Counted from the stretch's first letter, positions 1-10,051 are shown. The stretch: 64,000 nucleotides of DNA from Kibdelosporangium aridum (GCF_900176515.1 NZ_FWXV01000002.1:1426001-1490000); one strand, 5' to 3'. Notes: generated by a model not told the origin, from the sequence alone. Translations and numbers: made by a program.

Positions 1-536
1 TTTTTCACCAGGGCCTCGTCGTTGGTCACGAAGGACGGGTCGCCGTCGAGCAACTGGCCCTGACCGCCGGACTCGGACGTCTTGAACATGTCCGCGTTCT
101 TGTTCAGGTTGTTCCAGTCCAGCAGTTCCGGCTTCTCCTTGGCCAGCCACGGCGGGATGTACCAGCCGATCTGGCCCTTCACACCGGTCGAGCCCGCCGA
201 GACACCGATCTTCTGCTCGTCGATGTACTTCTTGCGCAGGTCGTCGTGGCCCCAGTTCTCGACAACCGCGTCCACTTCGCCGGTGCCGAAGCCCTGCCAG
301 GCGACTTCTTCCTTCAGGTCCTTCTTGGTCACCCGGCAGCCGAGGTTCTTCTCCGCCACGTACGCGATCACCGCCGCGTTGGCCTCGTAGCCGACCCATG
401 GGTTGATCGCGATCTTGAACTCGCCGCAGGAAGCCTGTGATCCGCCTCCTCCGCCGGGGTTCTCACCGACCTTCGCGCCACTGCAGCCGGCCAATGCCAG
501 TCCGGCGACGGCGAAAACCGCCAGAGTCCTCTTCAC
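1..536 (-). CDS. Glycine betaine/choline ABC transporter substrate-binding lipoprotein (3' part outside window)
   Basis: Extracytoplasmic solute-binding component of a quaternary-amine ABC importer. The reading frame starts at GTG 536, which overlaps the stop of the upstream permease gene as GTGA, and runs off the window edge after 178 codons. The N-terminus is a lipoprotein signal: basic MKRT, a hydrophobic stretch and the lipobox LALAGC with Cys18. A glycine-rich linker follows, then a sequence typical of the OpuAC/ProX family (INPWVGYEANAAVIAYVAE, later ENWGHDD). The ligand is inferred from the neighbouring ATPase, permease, choline dehydrogenase and Rieske oxygenase. The C-terminal part is not visible, so the aromatic cage cannot be checked. 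Confidence 0.88.
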   Translation of the reverse strand, partial: MKRTLAVFAVAGLALAGCSGAKVGENPGGGGGSQASCGEFKIAINPWVGYEANAAVIAYVAEKNLGCRVTKKDLKEEVAWQGFGTGEVDAVVENWGHDDLRKKYIDEQKIGVSAGSTGVKGQIGWYIPPWLAKEKPELLDWNNLNKNADMFKTSESGGQGQLLDGDPSFVTNDEALVK

Positions 537-2496
537 CGTGAACCTCCTCGTTGCGTGCGGTTGGCCGCCGCCTGCGTCAGACGGTCGAGCATCACCCCGA
601 GCAGCAGAATGGCGATGCCGGCCGCGAGCCCCTTGCCGTAGAGCTGGCCCTGTGAGAACCCCGCGACGACGTCGTAGCCGAGTGCTCCCGCACCCACCAA
701 GCCACCGACGACGACCATCGAAAGCACGTAGATCAACCCCTGGTTGGTGGCCAGCGTCACCGCCCGGACCGACATCGGCAGCTGCACCTTGGTGATCGTC
801 TGCCAATTGCTGGACCCGGACGCTACCGCTGCCTCCACTGTGGTCGCCGACACGCCGCGGATGCCGTCCGCGACGATCTTCACGGCGACCGGTACCGCGT
901 ACACGACCGCCGCGGCGATCGCGGTGAACCTGCTTGCCGAGAACAAAGCCAGGAACGGCACCAGATATACGAAGTGCGGCATGGTCTGCGCCGCGTCGAG
1001 CACCGGCCGGATCACCCGGTCGGCCCGCTGTGAGCGGCCCATCCAGACACCGACCACGAGCCCGATGACCATTGTGAACACTGTGGCAACAAGCAGTGAA
1101 GCCAACGTGGTCATGCCGTCGGACCACAACCCGGTCGCGACAAGCAGTCCCAAGCACACCGCGGACACGATCGCCGCCCGCACACTGCCGATCACCACAG
1201 AGATCGCCACGAGCGCCAACGCGACCAGCCACCACGGCGAGTCGACGAGCACGGCCTGCAGCGGATCGATCAGCACCCAGGTGAAGACGTCCTTGATGCC
1301 GTTGGTGATCGGCGCGAAGTTCGACTGGATCCAGTCGGTCACCTCACTGGCCCACAGCACGATCGTGCTGCCGATGTCCAGCCGGGAATCGAACTCCGCC
1401 GCCCAGATGTAGGTGTACGACAGCCAGATCGCGAAGACCGTCAGCGCACCGCCCACCAGCAGCGCGATCCTGTTTGGACGGTCGCGTCCTCGTGAGGCTG
1501 CCGCCGTGGTGACCCGGTCGAGCACGATGGCCATCACCACGATCGCCAGACCGGCGTTGAACGCGGTGCCGACATCCAGTGTCTGCAACGCCTTGATGAC
1601 CGTCTTGCCGAGACCGGGCGCGTCGATCAGGGCTGCGATGGTGACCATCGCCAGCGCCGCCATGATCGTCTGGTTCACGCCGAGCACGATGGTGCGCTTG
1701 GCCGCGGGCAGCAGAACCTTGGTCAGTGTCTGGGTTTTCGTCGAACCGAGCGATTCACTCGCTTCGACCGTGTCGTGCGGAGCCGATCTGATCCCGTGCG
1801 CGGTCAGCCGGATCACCGGTGGTGCCGCGTAGATCAGCGTCGCGATCGTCGCCGACGCCGGTCCGATCAGGAAGAACAGCGTCAACGGCGCCAGGTACAC
1901 GAACGACGGCATGATCTGCATGAAGTCCAGCACCGGCGTGATGATCCGGTTGAACCGGTCGGACAGGCCCGCCCAGATGCCCAGCGGGATGCCGATCGCC
2001 AGCGAGATGATCACGGCGGCCAGCGTGAGCGCCAGCGTGTCCATGCTCTCCCGCCACAACCCTTGCAGGCCAAGGAAGAAGAACCCGGCCGCGGCCAGCA
2101 GGGCGACACGGATGTTGGCGACCGCGTACGACACGAAGCCGACCAGTGCGACCACACCGAGCCAGCCGATCAGCGGCAACGGCCTGCCGAAGGAGGGCTG
2201 GGCGATGATCGACTGGATGAACACGACGAACTCGTCGATGAACAGCCGGATGTAGTTGAAGAAGTACAGGAAGATCGGGTTGGAGTTGCGGTTCGCGCCG
2301 ATCACGTCGTTGAGGTCGTTGAACCAGTGGTGCACCGTTGTGAGCTGGGCGCCGCCGAGCGCCAGCGTGTGCATTCCGCGCAGGAACACCCACAGCACAA
2401 GCCACACCGCGAGGATGCCCAGCACGATCCTGCCGCGGCTACGGGCGACTATGTTCACCCTCGGCAGCGTCGGTGAGACCCGTGAAGTCGCCACCA

Positions 2497-2497
<1 letters not shown>
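533..2497 (-). CDS. Betaine-type ABC transporter permease with two fused permease domains
   Basis: Membrane subunit of the betaine importer, 654 aa. It contains two complete binding-protein-dependent permease domains in one chain. Each has its own EAA-type coupling loop: TVEASESLGSTKTQTLTK near residues 243-260 and TVEAAVASGSSNWQTITK near 553-570. ProW-type permeases normally have one domain and work as homodimers, so this looks like a tandem duplication and fusion. ATG 2497 overlaps the ATPase stop by one base (TGATG), with GGGAGGA upstream. The next gene overlaps it by 4 nt, so the three are translationally coupled. Confidence 0.92.
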
Positions 2498-3552
<1,055 letters not shown>

Positions 3553-3615
3553 GGAACACCATCATTCTACGACCGCCCCCTAGTCAAGAGCGCGCCGTGT
3601 TTCAAAAAGGTTTAA

Positions 3616-4392
3616 CTAGTGGCCATGCCATCCCAGACGGCGGGACACGTCCCGTCCGGCGGCCACCACTTTGGCGGCGACATCCGGTATCCGATCTGCG
3701 GTAATGCGGAATCCGGGGCCTGAAGCACTGATCGATCCAACCACGGTTCCGTCGGCACCGCAGATTGGTGCGGCGATGGCGGTGAGCCCGACCTCGAGCT
3801 CGTCGACGGCCACCGCGTAGCCGCGGCGGCGTGCTTCGTCGACCTGGGCGCGGAGTGCCTCTCGGCTGGTGACTGTCTTATCTGTGAAGCGCTTCAGAGG
3901 TCCGGTCGTCAGCTCGTCGAACCGAGGTCCGGACACCGTCGCCAGCAAGACCTTCCCGTTGGACGTGGCATGCAACGGGATCCGCTGGCCGACCCAGTTG
4001 TGTAGCTGCAGCGCCGCCGAACCGGCGACCTGGTCGACGTACAGCGCCTCATGTCCGGACAACACCGTGATGTTCACCGTCTCACCGACGATCTCCGCCA
4101 GCCGCTGCGATACGGGTTTGGCGCGCTGTACCAGGTCGAGCTTGGCCGTGGTGGCACCGGCGAGCTGGAGAATGCCGACGCCGAGCCGGTACTTGCCGCG
4201 ATCGGTGTGCTGCTCCACCAAGTCGTGCGACTCCAACGTGGTGACCAGGCGAAACGCCGTGGACTTGTGCACCTTCAGCTTGGTCGCGATCTCGGTCACG
4301 CCCAGTTCGCCGTACCGGGCGAGCAGCTGCAGCACGGTCAAAGCCCGGTCGACGGACTGGATCGTGCTGCCGCTCTCGCCGTTCACGGTCAT
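3616..4392 (-). CDS. IclR-family transcriptional regulator (1)
   Basis: DNA-binding regulator, 258 aa. The N-terminal winged helix-turn-helix covers about residues 14-65 ([20 protein letters not shown]); the IclR ligand domain fills the rest ([20 protein letters not shown]). ATG 4392 overlaps the stop of the choline dehydrogenase gene as ATGA, so it is the second gene of that transcript and probably regulates it. It is clearly paralogous to the IclR protein at 7682-8455, with long shared runs around VHKSTAFRL and RGKYRLG. Inferred target: the paired 17-bp palindromes upstream of the dehydrogenase and purU. The effector is unknown; choline or betaine is a guess from context. Confidence 0.92.
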   Translation of the reverse strand: MTVNGESGSTIQSVDRALTVLQLLARYGELGVTEIATKLKVHKSTAFRLVTTLESHDLVEQHTDRGKYRLGVGILQLAGATTAKLDLVQRAKPVSQRLAEIVGETVNITVLSGHEALYVDQVAGSAALQLHNWVGQRIPLHATSNGKVLLATVSGPRFDELTTGPLKRFTDKTVTSREALRAQVDEARRRGYAVAVDELEVGLTAIAAPICGADGTVVGSISASGPGFRITADRIPDVAAKVVAAGRDVSRRLGWHGH

Positions 4393-6029
4393 GACTTGTG
4401 GTGGCGGTAGAAGGTGGCCTCAGAGGGTGGCAATGGGGTGTTGCCCATGATGAGATCGCTTGCTTTCTCCGCAACCATCATCACCGGCGCGTAGATGTTG
4501 CCGTTCGTGACGTACGGGAACACCGAGGCGTCGACCACGCTCAGGCCTTCGACGCCGTGCACCCGCATGTTCGACGGGTCCACAACGGACATGTCGTCGA
4601 TGCCCATCTTCGCCGTGCACGACGGGTGGTACGCGGTCTCCGCGTCCTTGGCCACCCACGCCAGGATCTCCTCGTCGCTGGACACCTCCGGCCCTGGGGA
4701 GATCTCGCCCGCGTTGAACTCGTCGAACGCGGGCTGGCTGAGGATCTTGCGCGCGACCCTGATGGACTCGACCCATTCCCGCCGGTCCTGGTCGGTCGAG
4801 AGGTAGTTGAACCGCAGGGCCGGGTGCTCACGCGGGTCCGTGGACTTGATCTTCACCGAGCCGCGGGCGTCGGAGTACATCGGCCCGATGTGCACCTGGT
4901 AGCCGTGTCCCGCAGTCGGCTGCGAGCCGTCGTAGCGCACGGCCAGCGGCAGGAAGTGGAACATCAGGTTCGGGTAGGCGACGTCCTCGTTGCTGCGGGC
5001 GAACCCACCGCCTTCGAAGTGGTTGGTCGATGCCGGGCCTTTGCGGGCCAGGAGCCACTTCAAGCCGATCAGCGGACGGTTGCGCCACTTCAACGCGGGG
5101 TTGAGCGACACGGGCTTCTTCGAGGCGTGCTGGACGTAGACCTCGAGGTGGTCTTGGAGGTTCTCGCCGACCCCGGGCAGGTCGTTGACCACGTCGATGC
5201 CCAGTGCCTGAAGTTCTTTGGCATTCCCGATGCCGGACAGCTGCAGCAGCTGAGGCGTGTTGATCGCGCCGCCGCAGAGGATGATTTCCTTGCCGCGCAC
5301 GGTTTTCGTCCGGCCGAACCGGCTGATTTCCACACCGGTAGCGCGCTTTCCGTCGAACAGCACCTTGTTGACGTGCGTGTAGCACTTGAGCGTCAGGTTT
5401 GGACGGTCCAAAACGGGATGCAGGTACGCGCGGGCCGCGGACCAGCGGCGTCCTTTGTTGATGTTCCGGTCGAACCTGGCGAAGCCTTCTTGCTGGAAAC
5501 CGTTGACGTCCTTGGTGATCGGGTAGCCCGCCTGCTGCACGGCCTCGAAGAACGCGCCGAACAGGGGATTGGTGGCCGGGCCGCGTTCCAGGATCAGCGG
5601 GCCGTCGTCACCGCGCCACGCGTCCCCGCCTGCCAGGCAGTTCTCCATCTTCTTGAAGTACGGCAGGCAATGCGCGTAGCCCCAGTCCTTCATACCCGGA
5701 TCGGCCGCCCAGCGCTCCAGGTCCAGCGGGTTGCCGCGCTGGAAGATCATGCCGTTGATGCTGCTCGAGCCGCCGAGGACTTTGCCACGGCCGTGGGAAA
5801 CCCGGCGGCCGCCCATGAACGGCTCGGGCTCGGAGTGGTACTTCCAGTCGTAGAACCGGTTGCCGATGACCATGGTCAGCGCGGCCGGCATGTGGATGAA
5901 GATGTCCCAGATCCAGTCCGGCCTGCCCGCCTCGAGGACCAGGACCTTCGTGGAGGGGTCCGCGGACAGTCTGTTGGCCAGTGCACAGCCGGCCGAACCG
6001 CCGCCGACGATGATGTAGTCGTAGCTCAT
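4389..6029 (-). CDS. betA: GMC-family choline dehydrogenase
   Basis: FAD-dependent alcohol oxidoreductase, 546 aa. BetA enzymes oxidise choline to betaine aldehyde and on to glycine betaine. The ADP-binding motif GGGSAG follows the start directly; GMC signature 1 ([20 protein letters not shown]) lies near 85-105 and signature 2 ([15 protein letters not shown]) near 260. The catalytic His is in [12 protein letters not shown] chose ATG 6029 because AAGGAGGG stands 5 nt upstream; an in-frame start 10 codons earlier lacks this. The gene is divergent from purU and its promoter holds a 17-bp operator pair. Choline as substrate is inferred from sequence type and from the adjacent betaine transporter and betaine oxygenase. 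Confidence 0.85.
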   Translation of the reverse strand: MSYDYIIVGGGSAGCALANRLSADPSTKVLVLEAGRPDWIWDIFIHMPAALTMVIGNRFYDWKYHSEPEPFMGGRRVSHGRGKVLGGSSSINGMIFQRGNPLDLERWAADPGMKDWGYAHCLPYFKKMENCLAGGDAWRGDDGPLILERGPATNPLFGAFFEAVQQAGYPITKDVNGFQQEGFARFDRNINKGRRWSAARAYLHPVLDRPNLTLKCYTHVNKVLFDGKRATGVEISRFGRTKTVRGKEIILCGGAINTPQLLQLSGIGNAKELQALGIDVVNDLPGVGENLQDHLEVYVQHASKKPVSLNPALKWRNRPLIGLKWLLARKGPASTNHFEGGGFARSNEDVAYPNLMFHFLPLAVRYDGSQPTAGHGYQVHIGPMYSDARGSVKIKSTDPREHPALRFNYLSTDQDRREWVESIRVARKILSQPAFDEFNAGEISPGPEVSSDEEILAWVAKDAETAYHPSCTAKMGIDDMSVVDPSNMRVHGVEGLSVVDASVFPYVTNGNIYAPVMMVAEKASDLIMGNTPLPPSEATFYRHHKS

Positions 6030-6043
6030 CGCACCCTCCTTGT

Positions 6044-6080
6044 GTTGCGTAATACCCAACGCCGTTCGTAATGCGAAGCA
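6044..6080. promoter_or_regulatory. Operator pair upstream of betA
   Basis: Two adjacent 17-bp near-palindromes: GTTGCG-TAATA-CCCAAC at 6044-6060, and a weaker one containing TTCG-taatg-CGAA with its centre at 6071. The centres (6052 and 6071) are 19 bp apart. The same geometry recurs at 6129-6164 and 8530-8565. The site lies just upstream of the betA ribosome-binding site, where repression by IclR is plausible. Confidence 0.6.
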
Positions 6081-6128
6081 TAAGCAGGCTAGTCGGGGTT
6101 GACTCCAACGCCAACCGATGGCGACACT

Positions 6129-6164
6129 GTTGCGAACTACGTCTCATGTCTCGTAGTGCGCAAC
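6129..6164. promoter_or_regulatory. Operator pair upstream of purU
   Basis: The 13-nt arms GTTGCGAACTACG (6129-6141) and CGTAGTGCGCAAC (6152-6164) form an inverted repeat with one mismatch and a 10-nt spacer. It can also be read as two 17-bp sites with centres at 6137 and 6156, again 19 bp apart. The right arm ends one base before the purU ribosome-binding site AGGAGG, so a bound repressor would block transcription of purU. Confidence 0.62.
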
Positions 6165-6175
6165 AGGAGGTCGCC

Positions 6176-7021
6176 GTGAGCGATGAGTTCGTGCTGACCC
6201 TCACCTGCCCGGAACAACTCGGGATCGTGCACGCCGTCTCCGGGTTCCTGGTGGAACACGGCTGCGACATCGTGGACAACCGGCAGTTCGACTCGGAACG
6301 GTTCTACATGCGCGTGCACTTCGCCGCTCGTCGAGAACCCGTCGACCTGGCGACGCTGCGCGCCTCGTTCGCCAAGACAGCCACGGTCTACGGCATGGAA
6401 TGGCAGATCCACGCGGTCGACGAACGACCCCGCGCGCTGATCATGGTCTCCAAGTTCGGGCACTGTTTGAACGACCTGCTCTACCGCTGGCAGACCGGCC
6501 AACTGAAGATCGACATCCCGCTGATCGTGTCGAACCACCGAGACTTCGAGCCGCTGGCCCAGACCTACGGAATCCCGTTCGAGCACGTCCCGGTCACCCG
6601 GGAAACCAAGGCCGAAGCCGAGGCCCACCTGCTCGACCTGATCGAGCGCAACGACATAGAACTGACCGTGCTGGCCCGCTACATGCAGGTCCTCTCGGAC
6701 GACCTGTGCCAGAAACTGGAAGGCCGGGTGATCAACATCCACCACTCGTTCCTACCCAGTTTCAAGGGCGCCAAGCCGTATCACCAGGCCTTCGAGCGTG
6801 GCGTGAAGGTCGTCGGCGCCACAGCGCACTACGTCACGGCCGACCTGGACGAAGGCCCGATCATCGAGCAGGAAGTCATCCGCGTCGACCACACCCACGA
6901 CGCAACCCAGCTCGCCGTGATCGGCCGGGACGCGGAATGTCTCGCCCTGTCCCGCGCTGTTCAATGGCACGTCGAACGGCGCGTCCTGCTCAACGGCCAC
7001 CGCACCGTGGTGTTCAAGTAG
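6176..7021 (+). CDS. purU: Formyltetrahydrofolate deformylase
   Basis: Hydrolyses 10-formyl-tetrahydrofolate to formate and tetrahydrofolate, 281 aa, close to the 280 aa of E. coli PurU. An N-terminal ACT domain (LTLTCPEQLGIVHAVSGFL) is followed by a formyltransferase-type domain with the catalytic region NIHHSFLPSFKGAKPY and the Asp of DLDEGPIIEQ. GTG 6176 is preferred because AGGAGG (6165-6170) precedes it; the frame stays open upstream but through the operator. Context beside betaine catabolic genes and folD suggests it recycles tetrahydrofolate loaded with methyl-derived one-carbon units instead of serving purine synthesis alone. Confidence 0.93.
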   Translation: MSDEFVLTLTCPEQLGIVHAVSGFLVEHGCDIVDNRQFDSERFYMRVHFAARREPVDLATLRASFAKTATVYGMEWQIHAVDERPRALIMVSKFGHCLNDLLYRWQTGQLKIDIPLIVSNHRDFEPLAQTYGIPFEHVPVTRETKAEAEAHLLDLIERNDIELTVLARYMQVLSDDLCQKLEGRVINIHHSFLPSFKGAKPYHQAFERGVKVVGATAHYVTADLDEGPIIEQEVIRVDHTHDATQLAVIGRDAECLALSRAVQWHVERRVLLNGHRTVVFK

Positions 7022-7168
7022 CCGAACAGCAGAGGTGAGGCCGCACGCAGTGGAACGCGGTCGGCTGGGTGTCTCGGTGGTGCTGTTGTCCGGGCCCTTG
7101 AAAAGGAATTGCAGGGAGGCCACCCAGAGGGAGGGGGCTTTCAGCTCGAATTTCCCCGTTGGTTGGGC

Positions 7169-7316
7169 GCGTGTGTCCCCTCCGGTACGGCCTGCCTGAC
7201 GGAACCACGGGGCGTCAAGAGGTCGGTATCGCTTCCGCTCGGGGCTGGGTCGCGTAGGCCGACCTCCTGACACCCCGTGGTTGGACAAGCCCAGGCCATA
7301 CCGGAGGGAACACCCA
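7169..7316. repeat. Long imperfect inverted repeat
   Basis: Arms of about 56 nt (7169-7224 and 7261-7316) are complementary with scattered mismatches around a centre near 7242. Best-matched blocks are CTCCGGTACGGCCTG against its partner near 7291-7305, and CCACGGGG (7205-7212) against CCCCGTGG (7273-7280). It could fold as one long hairpin in RNA. It may be a degenerate miniature element. Confidence 0.6.
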
Positions 7317-7577
7317 CGAAGCCCACCCCTGTGCTGCCCGCACAGGACAACTGCCTCACCGAAAGAGCCACCCTGTGCTGCCGCGCCGAAGAGCTGCCGC
7401 GCCGGAAGGTCATCCCTGTGCAGCCACATTGGAAGAGCAAACTCGTGCTGCGGCACCAGGAAACCCCTTCACACCCGGGGCAAATCACAGTTCCGGTTCA
7501 TGCGGCACCGACCACTTTTGACAAACCCCAACCCCCACAAAAGGACATCCCCCACCACTCCCGGGGGGACGACCCCA

Positions 7578-7652
7578 GGCCAGTCTACCGGGGATAAGGC
7601 CTGGTCAAGGGGGTTACTGGGCGGTTGTGGACAACCGGATTCGCGAGTGGAC
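7578..7652 (+). repeat. Dispersed repeat, copy A
   Basis: About 75 nt that recur on the opposite strand at 55555-55630 with roughly three quarters identity by eye. Shared blocks include AAGGCCTGGT or CAGGCCTGGT, GGTTGTGGACAAC and GGATT(C/T)GCGA. The core TGTGGACAA (7626-7634) is the complement of TTGTCCACA, the DnaA-box consensus of high-GC actinobacteria. Confidence 0.6.
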
Positions 7653-7675
7653 CGTTCGTACGGAACGGTCCACTC
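7645..7675. terminator. Perfect 13-bp hairpin between convergent genes
   Basis: GAGTGGACCGTTC (7645-7657) and GAACGGTCCACTC (7663-7675) pair perfectly around a 5-nt loop. It lies just beyond the iclR stop at 7682 and downstream of purU, a suitable place for a bidirectional terminator. It lacks a clear T-tract, which is usual in actinomycetes. Confidence 0.5.
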
Positions 7676-7681
7676 GGTCGG

Positions 7682-8455
7682 TCATTCGCCGAAGTAGCCC
7701 ACGCGGGAACTGATCTCGGCGGCGCCGACGCACAGCTTTTCGGCCACTGCTGGGAATGACTCGACGGTGAGCCGGTAGGCCGGGCCGGACACGCTGACCG
7801 CGGCGATCACGTCGCCGCTGCCGCCTCTGATCGGGGCGGCGATCGCGTTCAGGCCGATCTCCAGTTCCTCGTTGGTGCTGCTCCAGCCGCGTTCGCGGAT
7901 CATGTCCAGTTCGGACATCAGCTTCGAGCGGCTGGTGATCGTGGCCGGTGTGTAGCGCTCCAATGTGTCCATCGCCGAGGTCAGTTGGTCCTCTGTGGCC
8001 CATGCGAGCAGGACTTTGCCGCTCGATGTCGCGTGCAGCGGGGTTCTTTGCCCGATCCAGTTCCTGGTGGTCACGGCGGCGGTGCCGTAGACCTGGGTGA
8101 TGTTGGTGGCTTGTCCGGAGTCCAGCACCGCGACGTTGACTGTCTCGTCGAGTTCGGTGGCGAGTCTCTCGCAGACTGGTTGGCTTTCTCTTGGCAGGTC
8201 GAGTCTTGCGGTGGTGGCGCCGGCGAGCCGGACGATCCCGAATCCGAGGCGGTACTTGCCGCGCTCGGCCACCTGTTCGACCAGCCGGCGCTGTTCCAAC
8301 GCGCCGATCAGCCGGAACGCCGTGGACTTGTGCACGTCGAGTTCGGCCGCGATCTCGGTGACCCCGGCCTCCCCCCGGACGGCCAAGATGTCCAGGATCG
8401 CCAGCGCACGGTCCACGGACTGCACCTGGACTGTTGCGGGCTTTTCGTTCCCCAT
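7682..8455 (-). CDS. IclR-family transcriptional regulator (2)
   Basis: DNA-binding regulator, 257 aa. Winged helix at about residues 10-65 ([20 protein letters not shown]), then the IclR effector domain (HATSSGKVLLA, GLNAIAAPIRG). Close paralogue of the protein at 3616-4392; both share VDRAL at the start of the domain, VHKSTAFRL and RGKYRLG. It is transcribed divergently from the Rieske ferredoxin gene, and the 121-bp gap holds two tandem 17-bp palindromes, so autoregulation together with control of the Rieske operon is likely. The ligand is unknown. Confidence 0.92.
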   Translation of the reverse strand: MGNEKPATVQVQSVDRALAILDILAVRGEAGVTEIAAELDVHKSTAFRLIGALEQRRLVEQVAERGKYRLGFGIVRLAGATTARLDLPRESQPVCERLATELDETVNVAVLDSGQATNITQVYGTAAVTTRNWIGQRTPLHATSSGKVLLAWATEDQLTSAMDTLERYTPATITSRSKLMSELDMIRERGWSSTNEELEIGLNAIAAPIRGGSGDVIAAVSVSGPAYRLTVESFPAVAEKLCVGAAEISSRVGYFGE

Positions 8456-8529
8456 GTCGCAACTCTACTCACGAGTCACGTACTTCCCCTGGTTGAACCC
8501 TTGACGGGCCGAGAACCAAGCCTCACTCT

Positions 8530-8565
8530 GTTGCTTATCGCACGACTTGTTGTGTATCGCACAAC
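8530..8565. promoter_or_regulatory. Tandem operator pair upstream of the Rieske operon
   Basis: GTTGTG-TATCG-CACAAC (8549-8565) is a perfect 6/6 inverted repeat with a 5-nt spacer. GTTGCT-TATCG-CACGAC (8530-8546) is a 14/17 direct copy abutting it. Centres are 19 bp apart. The pair ends 4 bp before the SD-like GGAGG (8566-8570) of the ferredoxin gene. Confidence 0.7.
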
Positions 8566-8576
8566 GGAGGCTGAGC

Positions 8577-8894
8577 ATGATTCCAGTCTGCGCGCTGGAC
8601 GACATCCGTCCTGGCGAGGCGGTCCGGCTTGACGGAGAACCCCCGATCTCCGTGTTCAACGTGGACGGCAAGCTGTACGCAATCGACGACACGTGCACAC
8701 ACCAAGACGCCTCGCTGGCCGATGGCTGGCTCGAAGGCTGTCTGATCGAGTGCCCGTTGCACGCGTCGTGTTTCGACCTTCGGACCGGCCAGCCGACCGG
8801 CCCGCCTGCCAAAGTTCCAGTACGCACTCATCAGGTGGTGATCCAGGACGGTCACGTCTACGTAATAGCCGCCCCGGTCCCGGCAGTTACCTGA
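8577..8894 (+). CDS. Rieske-type [2Fe-2S] ferredoxin
   Basis: Small soluble electron carrier, 105 aa. The cluster ligands Cys40-x-His42 (CTH) and Cys59-x2-His62 (CPLH) are present. ATG 8577 is preceded by CGGAGG (8565-8570). The stop overlaps the reductase start (TGATG). It would pass electrons from the reductase encoded next to the Rieske oxygenase at 10052. Its resemblance is to BphF/ThcC-type bacterial Rieske ferredoxins, not to plant-type ferredoxins. Confidence 0.92.
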   Translation: MIPVCALDDIRPGEAVRLDGEPPISVFNVDGKLYAIDDTCTHQDASLADGWLEGCLIECPLHASCFDLRTGQPTGPPAKVPVRTHQVVIQDGHVYVIAAPVPAVT

Positions 8895-10036
8895 TGCGCA
8901 CGATCACCGTGGTCGGCGCCTCGCTCGCTGGCCTTTCCGCCGCGCGTGCGTTGCGAGCACAGGAATTCGCGGGCCGCATCATCGTGCTCGGCGACGAGTC
9001 GCACGAGCCGTACGACCGGCCGCCGCTGTCCAAGGACTTCCTGGCCGGAGCGGCATCTGTCGACGAGATCTCGCTGATGACGCCGGACGACAAGCTCCTG
9101 GACCTCGACTGGCGTCTCGGCGTACGGGCGACTGCTTTGGATCCTTCGGAGCGCGCGGTCGTCCTCGACACGGGCGAGCGGATCGTGACCGACGGCGTTG
9201 TCTTGGCAACGGGTGCACGTGCCCGGGAAATGCCAGGCCCGGCCGGTGTGCACACGCTCAGAACCCTCGAGGACGCCCTGGCTCTGCGGGAGGAATTGCG
9301 GCAGGGCGGTTCGTTGGTCGTGATAGGTGCGGGCTTCATTGGTGCCGAAGTCGCGTCGACCGCACGTCAACTGGGCCTGGAAGTCACGGTCATCGAAACT
9401 CTGCCAACACCGATGCTCGGGCCGCTCGGCGCGGAGATGGGCCTAGCCTGCGCGGGACTGCACGCCCGCAACGGCGTCACGCTCATCACGGGCGTGCCAG
9501 TGTCCGAGTTGGTCGGTACGTCACGTGTGCACGCGGTCCGGCTGGCCGACGGCCGGGAAATCCCGGCGGACATCGTGGTCGTCGGCATCGGCGCGACCCC
9601 GAACGTCGAATGGCTGGCCGGATCCGGACTGACCATCAACGGCGGCGTGGTCACAGACGCACGCTGCAGCACGGACATCCCGCAGGTGGTCGCGGTCGGG
9701 GACTGCGCGTCGTCGTTCAACGACCATGCGGGCGCGGTGATCCGCTTGGAACACTGGACGAACGCCTTGCAGCAGCCCAAGATCGCCGCCGCGAGCCTGC
9801 TCGGCCGCGCGAGCGTGCACGCCGCGCGGTTCTCAGTCCCGTACTTCTGGTCCGACCAGTACGGCGCACGGCTGCAGTTCGCCGGTCACCGTCGTGACGG
9901 TGACGAAGTCGAGGTTGTCGAAGGTTCCCTGGAAGGGGCGTTCGCCGCTGTCTACCGCCGCGACTCGCGGCCCGTTGCCGTGCTCGCCGTCGACCAGCCG
10001 CGTGTTTTCGGCCGGTGGCGCCGTGAGCTCTCTTGA
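8894..10036 (+). CDS. FAD-dependent NAD(P)H:ferredoxin reductase (BphA4/ThcD type)
   Basis: Flavoprotein, 380 aa, taking electrons from NAD(P)H to the adjacent Rieske ferredoxin. The FAD-binding GASLAG motif lies at residues 8-13, YDRPPLSK follows, the ATG motif is ATGARAR near 110, and the NAD-binding GAGFIGAE near 145. The FAD-ribityl Asp is in VAVGDCAS. The C-terminal reductase domain has EHWTNALQQ and PYFWSDQYG, diagnostic of this family. ATG 8894 overlaps the ferredoxin stop by one base. The terminal oxygenase follows 15 nt downstream. Confidence 0.93.
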   Translation: MRTITVVGASLAGLSAARALRAQEFAGRIIVLGDESHEPYDRPPLSKDFLAGAASVDEISLMTPDDKLLDLDWRLGVRATALDPSERAVVLDTGERIVTDGVVLATGARAREMPGPAGVHTLRTLEDALALREELRQGGSLVVIGAGFIGAEVASTARQLGLEVTVIETLPTPMLGPLGAEMGLACAGLHARNGVTLITGVPVSELVGTSRVHAVRLADGREIPADIVVVGIGATPNVEWLAGSGLTINGGVVTDARCSTDIPQVVAVGDCASSFNDHAGAVIRLEHWTNALQQPKIAAASLLGRASVHAARFSVPYFWSDQYGARLQFAGHRRDGDEVEVVEGSLEGAFAAVYRRDSRPVAVLAVDQPRVFGRWRRELS

Positions 10037-10051
10037 AGAAGGGGTGTTGAG

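Larger units (their letters stand above)
7022..7681. other. 660-bp non-coding, repeat-rich intergenic region
   Basis: I see no convincing gene here; open frames on both strands lack ribosome-binding sites and family resemblance. The stretch holds a long imperfect inverted repeat (7169-7316), two direct copies of a TGTGCTGCC-containing segment (about 7325-7385), one copy of a dispersed repeat (7578-7652) and a hairpin (7645-7675) between purU and the convergent iclR gene. Confidence 0.6.

Noticed and set aside
4398-6071. 557-codon open frame antisense to betA
   Set aside because: It mirrors the GMC oxidoreductase gene, has an Arg/Val/Gly/Asp-rich composition typical of GC-rich antisense frames, and no ribosome-binding site or family match.
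7141-7597. Several 100-140-codon frames in the purU-iclR gap
   Set aside because: They overlap inverted and direct repeats, lack ribosome-binding sites, and have Cys/Pro/Arg-rich compositions unlike proteins.
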